Assembly (NCBI GenBank): GCA_019775845.1
Contig: JADQAV010000015.1
Coordinates: 1,054,001 to 1,118,000 of the forward strand
DNA length: 64,000 nucleotides
Direction of reading: 5' to 3'
Source: Myrmaecium sp. VS I D KN 1
Lineage: Eukaryota > Ascomycota > Dothideomycetes > Valsariales > Valsariaceae
Shown: one piece after another, positions 1 to 11,991 of the stretch
Layout: each line of letters opens with the position of its first letter
Position numbering within the stretch: the stretch's first letter is position 1
The notes under the pieces: model-generated
Told to the model about the DNA's origin: nothing
The model's input: only the letters and a program-made list of their open reading frames with translations
The model's database searches: none
Program-made: the position numbers and the translations under genes

Positions 1-2
1 TG

Positions 3-1463
3 AAAGGCCACGAGGATATCATCATCTGCCTCGACATCGACTGGTCGGGCCATTGGCTTGCGACAGGTGCAAAAGACAATACTGCCCGTCTCTGGCGCTT
101 GGACCCGGCCAGCAACTCCTACACCTGCTACGCCACTTTCACCGGTCATGCAGAGTCTCTCGGCGCAATCGCTCTCCCTCACTCCCCTCCTCCGGAGGAT
201 TCCGCAGCCTACACCAACCCACTTGACCACCCGCCGCGCTTCCTCATCACCGGCTCACAAGACAAGACCATCAAACGATGGGACATCCCGAGACCCGGCG
301 TACAAAAGTCGGTTCGTGCAATTTACACTCGTAAGGCTCACGACAAAGACATCAACGCACTGGATACGTCTCCAAACTCGCAACTCTTCGCCTCCGCTTC
401 CCAGGACAGAACGGTGAAGATCTGGTCAAGTGAAACAGGTGAGACGCAAGGCGTTCTCCGCGGCCATCGTAGAGGTGTGTGGACCGTGAAGTTTGCGCCG
501 CTCAATGTGCCCGCCATATCCGGTGGGGCTGCTTCTGGTAGCAGCAGTGGTTCGCGCGGTCTCATTGCCACAGGTTCTGGTGACAAGACGGTTAAGATCT
601 GGAGTCTGAGCGACTACAACTGTCTTCTTACCTTCGAGGGTCATACCAACAGCATCCTGAAGCTCGCTTGGTTACCCTATGCGCCCGTCGATGCGCGCGA
701 CAAGCGCGGCGCCCAGGTCGTCTCCGCCGCAGGCGATGGGCTGGTCAAGGTGTGGGACTGCGCGACGGGCGAGTGCTCGACAACGCTCGACAACCACACG
801 GACCGAGTGTGGGCATTGACCGTGGATCCATCCTCGGGCGCGCTTGTTAGCGGCGGGGGTGACGGGGTGGTGACGTTCTGGAAGGACACGACCAGCGTAA
901 CCATGGAGAAGGCGGCCGAGCAGGAGACGCAGCGAGTCGAGATGGACCAGAAACTGCAGAACTTCGTCTTCGCGGGCAACTACCGAGAAGCGATCACCCT
1001 GGCGCTGCAGCTGAACCAGCCGGGCCGGTTGCTGTCGCTCTTCCAGAGCGTCGTACAGACCGAGACGCCGGAGGAAGGCAGCCTGATGGGCATCAGGGCC
1101 GTGGATGAGGTTCTGGGATCCCTGGCCGACGAACAGCTCTTCGCCCTCCTCCTCCGGATCCGGGATTGGAACACCAACGCCCGCACGGCGCCCGTCGCGC
1201 AGCGAGTGCTGTGGACCGTGGTCAACTCGTACCCGGCGAGTCGGCTGAGCAACCTGAGACCGCGAGGGAAGGTGGGCCCGAAGGGCAGTTTGCGGGAAGT
1301 GCTCGACGCGCTGCGGGCGTACACGGAGCGTCACTACAAGAGAATGGAGGAGCTGGTGGATGAGAGCTATCTGTTAGACTTCACGTTGCGGGAGATGGAC
1401 GAGGTGCTGGGATCCGAGGCCACCGGCGACCTGGAGAAAGAGGTCGTCATGTTGGAATCGTAG
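3..1463 (+). CDS. UTP13: U3 snoRNP WD40 protein Utp13 (3' part)
   Basis: This is the 3' end of a gene that begins before the window; about 486 residues are visible in one open frame ending in TAG at 1461-1463. Six WD40 blades can be read, each with a GH-type start and a closing W or WD (for example SQDRTVKIW and SGDKTVKIW). They are followed by a C-terminal helical region of about 165 residues (starting near METAAEQ-like MEKAAEQETQ) that matches the Utp13 domain. Utp13/TBL3 is a t-UTP/UTP-B component of the nucleolar small-subunit processome that helps process 18S pre-rRNA. The C-terminal domain separates it from generic WD40 proteins. The N-terminal blades lie outside the window. Confidence 0.88.
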   Translation, partial: KGHEDIIICLDIDWSGHWLATGAKDNTARLWRLDPASNSYTCYATFTGHAESLGAIALPHSPPPEDSAAYTNPLDHPPRFLITGSQDKTIKRWDIPRPGVQKSVRAIYTRKAHDKDINALDTSPNSQLFASASQDRTVKIWSSETGETQGVLRGHRRGVWTVKFAPLNVPAISGGAASGSSSGSRGLIATGSGDKTVKIWSLSDYNCLLTFEGHTNSILKLAWLPYAPVDARDKRGAQVVSAAGDGLVKVWDCATGECSTTLDNHTDRVWALTVDPSSGALVSGGGDGVVTFWKDTTSVTMEKAAEQETQRVEMDQKLQNFVFAGNYREAITLALQLNQPGRLLSLFQSVVQTETPEEGSLMGIRAVDEVLGSLADEQLFALLLRIRDWNTNARTAPVAQRVLWTVVNSYPASRLSNLRPRGKVGPKGSLREVLDALRAYTERHYKRMEELVDESYLLDFTLREMDEVLGSEATGDLEKEVVMLES

Positions 1464-1780
1464 AGGGATAGATCGTTCGGGTCTCAGTGTGGCTATCGCA
1501 TCATGGAGTTCGATTGGTTTGGGGAAATCCCCCGGGAAAAGTCTGCAATCCGTAGTCATCAAGCATCGCGGGGGACATTCGGGGCCTGTGCATCGATTTA
1601 TTCATGTATTTTTCTTTTTTTTTTTGGTCTTTCCGGCATGGCAATATTTATCATTACAGTGCACATATACATACACATCTTTCTTCATATTTTTTGTACG
1701 TCCCAGCCCAAATGAAGATCCGTCCATGGCATGTTCCTCCCCAACCATCCTCCCCGCACACGTAGAACGGAGCCTTCCCA
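1464..1780. other. Convergent 3' spacer between UTP13 and ILM1
   Basis: About 317 bp between two converging genes. It contains a T-run at about 1610-1625 and AT-rich stretches that could serve as 3' ends for both transcripts. I see no gene here. Confidence 0.6.
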
Positions 1781-2441
1781 TCAGAGGTGATCTTGCTCCC
1801 TCTTCTGCCTCTCCAAGTATTCGACCGCCCGCTGGCGGCGGTCATCGCGCAGGGCGACGAAGACCCAGAACCAGGAGGATAGCTCGACGAAGGCCCAGGT
1901 GAAGACGAGACTGTTCTGGATTTGAGAGCCGGCGCCAGCCGTGCTCGGGACGTACGTGCCCCCGAGGCCTCCCCGGGTGGTGCCGCTGAACCCGGCGCCT
2001 TTGGTCCCGCTTCCCAACGGGCCGTCCGGCTTGAAGAGGTAGGTGTAGCCGGCGACGGTGAAGAAGACGATCAGACGGATGGGCGTGATGGAGGCCCAGT
2101 ACTCCTCGCTGATGTCGATGCGGAGGGAGGCGGCGGTGAGGTCGCTGAGGCCGAGAAGGATGAAGATGAGGCCGAGGAAGGCGCTGAGGTGGGAGGGCGC
2201 GTTCAAAGCGGTCGTGTGAGGCTGAAGGGATAGGGGCGTTAGTGGGTCAATCGAGTGTGGGATTTGGGGGGAAGGAGGGCATGCCCGGATAGAGAGGACT
2301 TACCAGCTTCATGGCCTCGCCGAAGAGGAAGACCAGGTTCTGCTCCGCAATGGTCCGCGGAGAGGTCAGAAGGTAGTAACCAATGGTGATGTGGAAGATG
2401 CTCAGGGAGCGGATCAGGGTCGAGGCCGAGACAAAACCCAT
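1781..2441 (-). CDS. ILM1: ILM1-family membrane protein
   Basis: Two exons (2304-2441 and 1781-2221) join in phase 0 to give 192 residues; the intron runs from GTAAGT to CAG. The start MGFVSASTLI at 2441 was chosen over an upstream in-frame ATG at 2564 because the upstream part is Pro/Ser-rich and unlike the family. Four hydrophobic segments are visible (around residues 10-30, 55-75, 85-105 and 125-145), followed by a basic tail. Yeast Ilm1 is a roughly 200-residue multi-pass protein tied to mitochondrial DNA maintenance; its biochemical role is not settled. The assignment rests on length, hydrophobic pattern and recalled family similarity. Confidence 0.8.
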
Positions 2442-2866
2442 GGTGTTGGAGTGGATGATGGTCCGGGGAGCTGATTGAAGAAGGGTTGTCGTCGCCCGGA
2501 ACGGGGAAGGTTGTGAGGCAGGCCGAGGTGGATGAGATCTCAAGGTCCACGGTTGCTCGTCCACGCGTTCCGATCAATGGCATCGGCACCGGCACGACTG
2601 CGGGAGATCCCCGACGATCCGGACGGGTTCAGCCGGTGCCTCCGTCTGACATCCGGGCATTCAGGTACAGTACTACCTTAGATCACTGGACTTCACGTTC
2701 CCATATTCCTTCCATCTTGTTCAATTACCGCCTGACCGCGCGATTTAATCAATTCTTTATATCGCTCTTCTCCATTTTCCATTTTTCCACATAACGAGAC
2801 CATCAAGAGGTCATCCTTTCCTCTTTTCTTTCCAGCAAAAGCAGGAAGACCCAAAAAGCGCGAGAC
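2442..2866. promoter_or_regulatory. Divergent promoter region ILM1 / NAT9
   Basis: About 425 bp separate the two divergent start codons. The right half is rich in CT runs and T-tracts typical of fungal leaders. No specific operator motif stands out. Confidence 0.5.
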
Positions 2867-4030
2867 ATGCTACTCAACGAGCACACGGGTATGCGCCTGT
2901 TTTTTTTTCTATTCCCTCTCCCTATCTCCCTATCTCTTCCTCCGACCATACTCCCACACGTCTATGTACGTCCGCATTGTTGGCGTGAGGGAGGATCCAC
3001 CAAAAAATGGCTATGCTTGATTTTCTCCCATGTTCTTCTTTCTCTATCTTACGCCGTAACCAACAGCCCTGCTCACGCCACGACTGCTGCTGGTGCCCTA
3101 TAGCGCCCGGCACGTTCCCCGGTATCATGAATGGATGAAAGACGAGGTAAGATGCCTCCATGCATGAACGAGGCGGAAAGGGAGAGGAGATGCTTGTTCA
3201 TCTTCGCACACGGGCGTAGGGGGAGGGGGGTTTATGTGCGTGTGTATGATGTTATATATGTGTTTTTATGTTGACGAGAGGGCGTGTTCTCCGACCAAAA
3301 CCTAAAGGAACTGCAAACGGCCACCGCCTCGGAGCCCTTGACGTTGGAGGAGGAATACGCGATGCAGCGCAGCTGGCGGCGAGACGCGGACAAGCTCACC
3401 TTCATCGTCTGCGCCGCGCCCCCGGATCCGAACTCGATCCGCCGCCGCGGAGCGGTGGAGCCGGGGGTGGATGACACGGAGGAGTCCATGTTCGGTGACG
3501 TGAATCTTTTCCTGGTAGAGGACGATGAGGAAGAGGAGGAGGAGGGAGTGGAGGAAAAGGATGGGGAAGGAGACGGCGCGGGTGCTGCCCCTAAGGTTGC
3601 GAGATTGATCGGCGAGATCGAGATCATGATCGCGCAGAAGCAACTGCAGGGTCAGGGTTACGGACGCGCTATCCTCGCCGCATTCCTGTGGTACATTCTC
3701 ACCCACCTCGACGACATTGTGGGCGAGTACAGCAAAAGGGACGGGCAACTGAACGGAGTGGGGAAACTCCAGCGGTGCGCGCTGAGGCATCTGCGCGCGA
3801 AGATCGATAGCACCAACACCAGAAGTATCCGGCTGTTCGAAAGCGTGGGGTTCCAACTGGTGTCCGAGACGCCGAACTATTTTGGGGAAGTGGAATTGAG
3901 ATGGCAGATTGAGGGGAAGGATATTGCGAGTCTCACAAATCAACTGCAAGCTGCGATGGTGTCTCGCGCAGGTCCGGCCACCAAAGCTGATCATGAACCG
4001 GAGGTAGTTAGATATGGTTCGAGCGAGTAG
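2867..4030 (+). CDS. NAT9-like GNAT acetyltransferase
   Basis: Three exons (2867-2888, 3067-3146, 3308-4030) give 274 residues. The first two encode MLLNEHTALLTPRLLLVPYS and the block ending HEWMKDE. The third exon was started at 3308 because this yields the family-typical ELQxxTASEPLTLEEEY join. Block ASEPLTLEEEYAMQRSW, an acetyl-CoA loop (GQGYGRAI) and a late SIRLFESVGF motif fit the NAT9 branch of GNAT acetyltransferases. Human NAT9 has been linked to microtubule stability; the substrate here is unknown. Between the first strands and the GEIEIMIA strand lies an acidic insertion (run of D/E near residue 110) absent from the human form. The gene converges on RPT4 with about 90 bp between stop codons. 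Confidence 0.82.
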
Positions 4031-4122
4031 CGGAGCAGCTATATTACATTGTGGTCGAAGCGGTGTCTGTTCACCGCGCCATGCCTTGGTGATGATATTG
4101 CCAACGATCTACAACGTTAACT

Positions 4123-5474
4123 CTACAACTTCTGGTAGTCAAGCTTGCCTTCCAGCTTCTTCGATTCCGCCATTTTGCGGACGGCCTTGCTGAAGTCGTC
4201 TTGGTTGATGGCATCTCGGTAATCCTTGATGGCGAATAGGCCCCTGCACGTTCGTTAGCATGACTGTTCACATAATACCGGGGTTACTTGGATCGTACGC
4301 CTCAGTAACAACGTTGCGCAGGTCCGCGCCGTTGAACCCGTCACTCATCTTGACAATGCTCTCAAAGTCAATTTCCCCTTCCGTCTGAACGCCAGCAGAA
4401 TGGATCTTCAAGATCTCCAATCGGCCAACCTCGTTAGGGAGAGGAATCTCGATCTTCCTATCCAAACGCCCAGCTCTGAGCAGGGCGGGATCGAGCGTAT
4501 CTGGTCGGTTCGTCGCCATGATGATCTTTGTCTTGCCCAAGTAATCGAAGCCGTCCAGTTGGTTCAACAGTTCCATCAACGTCCGCTGGATTTCTCTATC
4601 CGCCGATGTACCCTCTGAAAATCTCCGTCCGCCGATGGCATCGATCTCGTCCATGAAAATGATGCAAGGCTCATGTTCCTTCGCATAACCGAACATTTCA
4701 CGAATTAGTCTGGCGGATTCACCGATGTACTTGTCGACGATAGCGGAAGCAACGACTGCCTCTTGTCAGTGGTCTGTCGAGGGCCATCAGATTTTCTAAC
4801 CTACCCTTCAGGAAGTTGGTTTCCAAACTACTTGCAACAGCACGGGCGAGCAGTGTCTTTCCAGTTCCGGGAGGACCGTACAGAAGAACACCTTTTGGTG
4901 GCTTGATACCGACTCGCAAGAAAAGCTCGGGGTTCTTGAGCGGCAACTCGATAACCTCACGGAGTTCTCGGATCTGTTCGTTCAGACCACCGATGCCACC
5001 AAAGTTGATTTGACCGGGATCTTCCAAGGACATATTGTATACCAGCGGGTCGACCTCACGCGGAAGCATGCGCATTATCGTAAGTGTTGTCATGTCCAGT
5101 GCCACCCGGGTTCCCTGCTTAAGCTTCGACTTGTCGACCTTGGATCTGCAGCCGACGACATAACGGGGACCTGAAGAGGCCTTGACAATGACTGCAGCAG
5201 ATGTCAGCCGCTTGGTAAATCGTAGCACGTCGTGCTAAAAGGACGGGATTTCCTTACACCTCTCCTCGTCCAGTTGCTTGAGGACTTCTCCGATGATCTG
5301 TCCAACACTCTGAAGCGCCTTGATGTTCTCTTCGGAGACATCAAACTCCCGTTGCAAGCCCTTGATCTCCAGCCGCAAGGCCTTCAGCTTTGCCTCCCAT
5401 TCTCTCGATTCCAGCAAGGCTTTCTTGTATTGCTCAAGCGCGTTCTCGCGCTCCGGGTCGACGGTGCCGCTCAT
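4123..5474 (-). CDS. RPT4: 26S proteasome regulatory ATPase Rpt4
   Basis: Four exons (5258-5474, 4805-5191, 4299-4755, 4123-4243) join cleanly to 393 residues, the normal Rpt4 length. An N-terminal coiled coil (residues 5-70) leads to an OB-type region and an AAA+ module. Visible motifs are Walker A (GPPGTGKT), pore-loop KYIGES, Walker B (IIFMDEID) and arginine-finger region [13 protein letters not shown]. The stretch [19 protein letters not shown] and the DYQKL C-terminus without an HbYX motif indicate Rpt4 rather than Rpt1/2/3/5/6. The protein unfolds substrates in the 19S base. Start [10 protein letters not shown] at 5474 was chosen because upstream in-frame sequence is low-complexity. No residue looks missing. 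Confidence 0.93.
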
Positions 5475-5980
5475 GATGTGAACAAGGCGGGAAGACGCTA
5501 CGTGAGGTAAGCGGGTCTGGGACGTTTCGAACGCGATGACGTTGGCGCAGGTCCCGACGAGCGCAGGGGGCGACAGAGCGGTGGGATGTTCAGAGTGATG
5601 CTGGCCCTGATGCAGAAAGAAGGGTGATGGCGTGGTCGTTGGTGAGATAGGAAGCACCTGGCAGAGCTACAATCGCGAACTAATCCGTGCTCGCCTACCT
5701 CATGGCCCCAGTCTAGCGCTGCGCCACTTAGCCGTACCTCAACCACGCTCAACCTCCAACCATATATAATAGGCGGTACGTAGTAATAAAAGAAAGATAA
5801 TTCAGAGAGGAATATATATAAAGACAAATGATTTGATCGAAATACCCTATAGTATTTGACTCTTAATACGTGATATAGTATCTAATCATAAGTATCTTAG
5901 TTACTGTCAAGTTGAATATAGTCATATGATTATATCTTTATATCGACTACTTTCGAGCCTCGTAACTCATAAGATCATAA

Positions 5981-6040
5981 GCGTAGGCTGGAAAGGGCTG
6001 CGGCAGGCGAGAGTTAGTTAATGTACGGGTCCCAGCGGCG
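5981..6040. repeat. Diverged direct repeat, copy 1
   Basis: A roughly 60-bp segment with core AAGGGCTGCGGCA that recurs about 270 bp downstream at 6249-6309 in the same orientation. Differences are mostly transitions, plus a 3-bp indel. Confidence 0.6.
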
Positions 6041-6248
6041 TTCCAGCATGCTCGCTAGGTCGTATCACACCTTTTATATGAATTACTATCTAAGTTGCTG
6101 GGCATTAATACAGTATGATAATTCGATCTAGCGACCATACGAGACCACAGGGTGCCAGCCGAGCGTCAGGAAGGACACCAGTCCAATTATTACTTATGTC
6201 CTAGCAGCCTCACGCCTTACGGAGCAGGTAGCTACCATGAGTAGGCAC

Positions 6249-6309
6249 GCATAGGATGCTGGGAAGGGCTGCGGCAAGTGAGGGTCAGTTAATATACGGC
6301 TCCCGGTGG
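6249..6309. repeat. Diverged direct repeat, copy 2
   Basis: Partner of the segment at 5981-6040. Both share GGGCTGCGGCA and a later GTTAAT-TACGG block. The bias to C/T and G/A differences is what RIP of a duplicated sequence would leave, though the tract is short. Confidence 0.6.
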
Positions 6310-7112
6310 ATGGATATGGCAGTAGAGAAAACGGCCCTGATATCACATATCCTTCAGTACACGTTCCAGGCTGTGGTAGGAGGCCTGCACATGTCCAGCA
6401 AAAGTTGCTAGCGAAACATAAATCAGTATCAACAATTGAATAGAAGGTAAGTATTGACAACCCGGCATCCACAGCATAAAGGCACGAGGCTTGGCGTGTT
6501 TGCGTGTGAGACAAACGTTGAATGGGTGAATACTGAAAATTACAGCAGTACGTGCCTCTCACTCTAGGCTGACCACATAAATTACAGGACGGCAATTGCA
6601 CGGCATTCGGAATGTACACGGCACGGCAGACGAGCAAAGTCCAACCGGCGGGGGCACTGTCCGCGGGCTGCAATCAGGCGCCGATCGGCCCGGTTCTGGT
6701 TGCATCCATGGATCCAGGTCCGGGCCATTGTCAGGGCACTGGACTGCAGTTTCTCCAGCGTTATCTTTGTCCGTAACTCGAATCGATTACCAGTCTCTTG
6801 CTAAGTACTGTAGAATTTTACTCGGAATACGCTGACTGATCAACGAGATCGCCTCCGTCTTCACCTGTCATTCCAACCCCCACCTTCCCATTTGGAGAAT
6901 CTTACACAGAGCTCTTCAGAGTAAACATACATTTAATAATACGGCGTATAAGACTGGTACTATATGGTACATATAATATCATCACGCCTTGAGTGATATA
7001 CCTTGACCGCTGCGGCCCCCCTATTTCTGAGTGTTTGAGGATAACGTTAGGTAGTATGTATGTACATATGTACCTACCGGTAGTCCAGACAATGCCCTCA
7101 GGCTACCCTACG

Positions 7113-7192
7113 CGGTGCTCGGTGCTGATGTTGGCGGTGGTGCTGGCGGTTGCTGGTGGTGCTGGTGGTGCTGGTGGTTGTTGGTGGTGGAA
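7113..7192. repeat. GGTGCT/GGT microsatellite
   Basis: Imperfect tandem GGTGCTGGT-type triplets over about 80 bp in the non-coding region upstream of enolase. Confidence 0.7.
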
Positions 7193-7477
7193 CCTGCCAT
7201 TTTCATGATTTCACTTCACACCATCTCTGCCCAGGCTGGCCCGCCCTAAGCCGTTCCGGGGCAAGGCCAGGCCAGCCCCGCCGAAGAGCTGCCCCTCCAT
7301 CTCCCCAAACGTGAATCATCCCATCCCATTTGTTTTTTCTTGCGACAACGGAACACGAGATATTTTCCCCCTCCCCGTCCTTTATTAACCCCTTCCCAGC
7401 TCCCTCATCTCACCTTCCACCTCCCATCCTCATCAACCCTCCATCCATCCACCCCTCACCTTTCAATTGTGCCACAT

Positions 7478-9331
<1,854 letters not shown>

Positions 9332-10098
9332 AAAAGTTAATGGGTGAATTTGAGGGGATGAAGAATCCGCAGGTTTTACGGATAGCTTAACGGGATGAAC
9401 GAAGGATTAATGAACCATAAACGCTCTGTAGAGGAGCAAAGACCAGGGTAGATAAAAAAAGCTTCAAAAGGCTGAAATACGAACAACTTTACGACCTCTT
9501 CAACATTCAGCTTATGGTCTCTTGTCGTCGCTTTACATTAAAACTCTCAATGTCCTTCACCAGGTGACCACATTCCGACCGACATATTCCAGGTGGATCG
9601 GGCTTGCGATCTGCTGTACCGGCGGACAGTGTCTCAAGGAGGTGACGAAAACCGAGGCCCTCTCCTTTGCGGATGCCAGTAAGTTTTCACAACCTCAGTC
9701 TTCTAGGTGCTAAGGGTTATAGGATATGTGTAAGCTTGTGAACAGATACGCAATAGCAACATTCATAATTTCAACTCCAACACTTGGCCAATTGACCTTT
9801 CCAAATGAAATTGGCTTTACGGTTTATGAGGGTTCCCCTAGGCTGTAATGAGGTGTTTGTGTTGAGGCCAGGAATGGCGCGGCATGCAACATTCCATGTT
9901 CGCAGACGACAACATTGCTTATAAGCAGGAAATCGGCATAGGTGATCCAGCTAGCTGTGCCCAACTTCTGACGATCTTTCTCATCTTAGTTTCAACGATA
10001 TCTTCGCTCTCTATAATCGCCGCTGTCGCTCATTTATTCCTTCTCTCCGACTTCTTTCGCTTTCTCATCCTGCCACTACGGTCTCTTCGCCCTTTAAT
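9332..10098. other. Spacer: enolase 3'UTR and promoter of the GPI protein
   Basis: About 770 bp. The first 150 bp hold A-rich stretches suitable for an mRNA 3' end. The last 150 bp are CT-rich leader sequence. No gene is visible. Confidence 0.55.
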
Positions 10099-10851
10099 AT
10101 GAAATCATCCGCCGCGATCATCTGGGCAGCCGCTGCGGCGGCAGTATCAGCGCAGGTCTCCTACATCACGACCGTCGTCTATGAGGACTGTTCGACGGAC
10201 TCGAATTATGAGGTCACGATCACAAAGGACGTCACCATCACCAGCTGTCCCGCCTGCACGGAAAGACCGACGTCCAGTATCAAGACGCACTCGACGGTCT
10301 ATGTCACGGAGTACGACTACATCTGTACGACGGGCGCCACACCTGTCATCACTCCGACGCAGTATACTGTCACCGAGACGTGCACCGGGCCGACTCCCCA
10401 CTGGCCGGCCATCTCGAGCCCGGGCTACATCCCACCCGGCTTTACGACCACCGTGACCGTCTGCAATCGCTGCGCCGCCCGGCCGACGACCGTCACCTTG
10501 ACGGTGCTGGGCGAAGCCAGTACTACGCCGACTTCGCCGGCTGCGCTGCTGACCCCTCTCCCGCATCCGCCCGCACATCGTCCGGTGTCGTCGCCGCCGA
10601 AGCCGCCCTCCACCTCGATGGTCTATCCGTACCCGGACGGCAACGAGACCACCACGACCGTCCAGGTATGTCCCGGCCATCCGGCCTGTGGCGAGATAGC
10701 CAGCCCGACGACGACCACCGCTCCCCTTGCCCCGATGGCCACCGTCATACCGTTCCTCAACGCTGCGCCCGCGGCTGCTCCCTCGGCTGGATGGCCCGCC
10801 TTCATCGCTGCCGCGATGGGCGCTTTCTGTGGCGCTGTCCTCCTCCTATGA
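10099..10851 (+). CDS. Secreted Ser/Thr-rich protein with GPI-type tail
   Basis: A single-exon frame of 250 residues. Residues 1-19 (MKSSAAIIWAAAAAAVSAQ) form a clear signal peptide. The mature part is rich in Thr, Ser, Val and Pro, with TTV/TVT repeats and paired cysteines (YEDC, TSCPAC, VCNRC, VCPGHPAC). The C-terminus has a small-residue stretch (around NAAPAAAPSAG) followed by a roughly 18-residue hydrophobic tail ending AVLLL, the layout of a GPI-attachment signal. It is probably a cell-wall or plasma-membrane mannoprotein. No catalytic domain is recognised. Confidence 0.78.
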   Translation: MKSSAAIIWAAAAAAVSAQVSYITTVVYEDCSTDSNYEVTITKDVTITSCPACTERPTSSIKTHSTVYVTEYDYICTTGATPVITPTQYTVTETCTGPTPHWPAISSPGYIPPGFTTTVTVCNRCAARPTTVTLTVLGEASTTPTSPAALLTPLPHPPAHRPVSSPPKPPSTSMVYPYPDGNETTTTVQVCPGHPACGEIASPTTTTAPLAPMATVIPFLNAAPAAAPSAGWPAFIAAAMGAFCGAVLLL

Positions 10852-11991
10852 TTGTGAGTTTGTTCCGCTCAACGTCCAGCACATACGCAGATCGCAGCTC
10901 CTCTTCTTTCTTGCTAACCAACCCATTGCAGGATGACTGCCCTGTCCTTTCCGCTCCCCTTCGTCCCTTTCTTCATTCAAGAGATGCCGCTTTCGTTTCC
11001 CCCCAAGCCAGTTTACATGAATTCCCCTCTCACTCTTATCTTCGCTTCTGGACTTTTGTGAGGAAAATATGATAACCGCCCCTAATATCATTTCCGTCCC
11101 CGCCGGCCCCCGTTATTGGTTTCGACCCGTTGATGTGCCTTTGTTTGAACGAGAGGATGGATTCTAAGATGCGTATCTCCCATGATTGTGGTTGTTCTCA
11201 GGCTTTCTTCTTCATCTATCTATCCGGTAGGCACTCGTTCTTTTTTGCGGTGGAGGGTGTCGCCAGAGGAGACCCGACTTGAAAAACAAACAAACAAACA
11301 TAATACAGCCGAACCGTTCTTTGTTCTGCCTCGACATTTCTTTGCGCGTTCCTCGCCCTTAGACAACGTCTCCACGGGGCCGTCCTGCGACGCCGTTCAA
11401 GACTCGCACTTCGGTCGGCTCCCCCCCACCCGCTGCCTTCTGTCTTTCACCGCGCCCTTGCGTCTGTCCACCGTGCCGTCCAACAGAGGAGACCCCTTTA
11501 TCGAAAAGCATTGTTCCTTGACCGGAAAGGACAAAGCGGTATTGACCCCTCCTTAACCCACGCCCTCGGTAGGATCCTCGAAGACCGTCATCTCTTTCCC
11601 TTCGAAGACGGAAGGCTGACCTTTACAAAGCGACAACAACGACGACGACGATTCCCTCCACGCCATTGTCCCGACCACGCCGCCACGACCACCACCGGGA
11701 AGGGGGATGAAAAGCTTACCTTTGTCCTTTCTCTCCAGTCATGAAACCCACGAGATTTCCTTTCACGATGGCGGTCCTTTGTCTGGGAATAACCCTTACC
11801 GTTCGCCCTTCTCGCTGCCTCGCTCGCACCCTCACGCTCTCTCACGCTCACAGATATGTAGTACGGGTCATCGCAGATGACAACCTACCTACCTGTCGAC
11901 GAAACTCCATCCACCGTGTCACGAGCGTCATACCTACCGGATCGATCGAGTCATTTACGTACACCCGAGAGCACGAATAGGAGCAGAAACG
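10852..11991. other. Spacer with long leader region
   Basis: About 1.1 kb without a convincing gene. Several short frames exist, but all are low-complexity, CT-rich and lack homology signs. It probably contains the 3'UTR of the GPI protein and the promoter and leader of the next gene. Confidence 0.5.

Larger units (their letters stand above)
5475..7477. other. Long spacer between RPT4 and enolase
   Basis: About 2 kb with no supportable gene. 5760-6000 is AT-rich. 5981-6309 carries a diverged direct repeat pair. 7113-7192 is a GGTGCT-type microsatellite. From about 7330 the sequence becomes strongly pyrimidine-rich, as in leaders of highly expressed fungal genes, and probably holds the enolase promoter and first leader exon. 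Confidence 0.6.

Noticed and set aside
5980-6310. Faint resemblance of the repeat pair to the 3' half of 5S rRNA
   Set aside because: Only short scattered matches; no full-length 5S structure could be aligned by eye.
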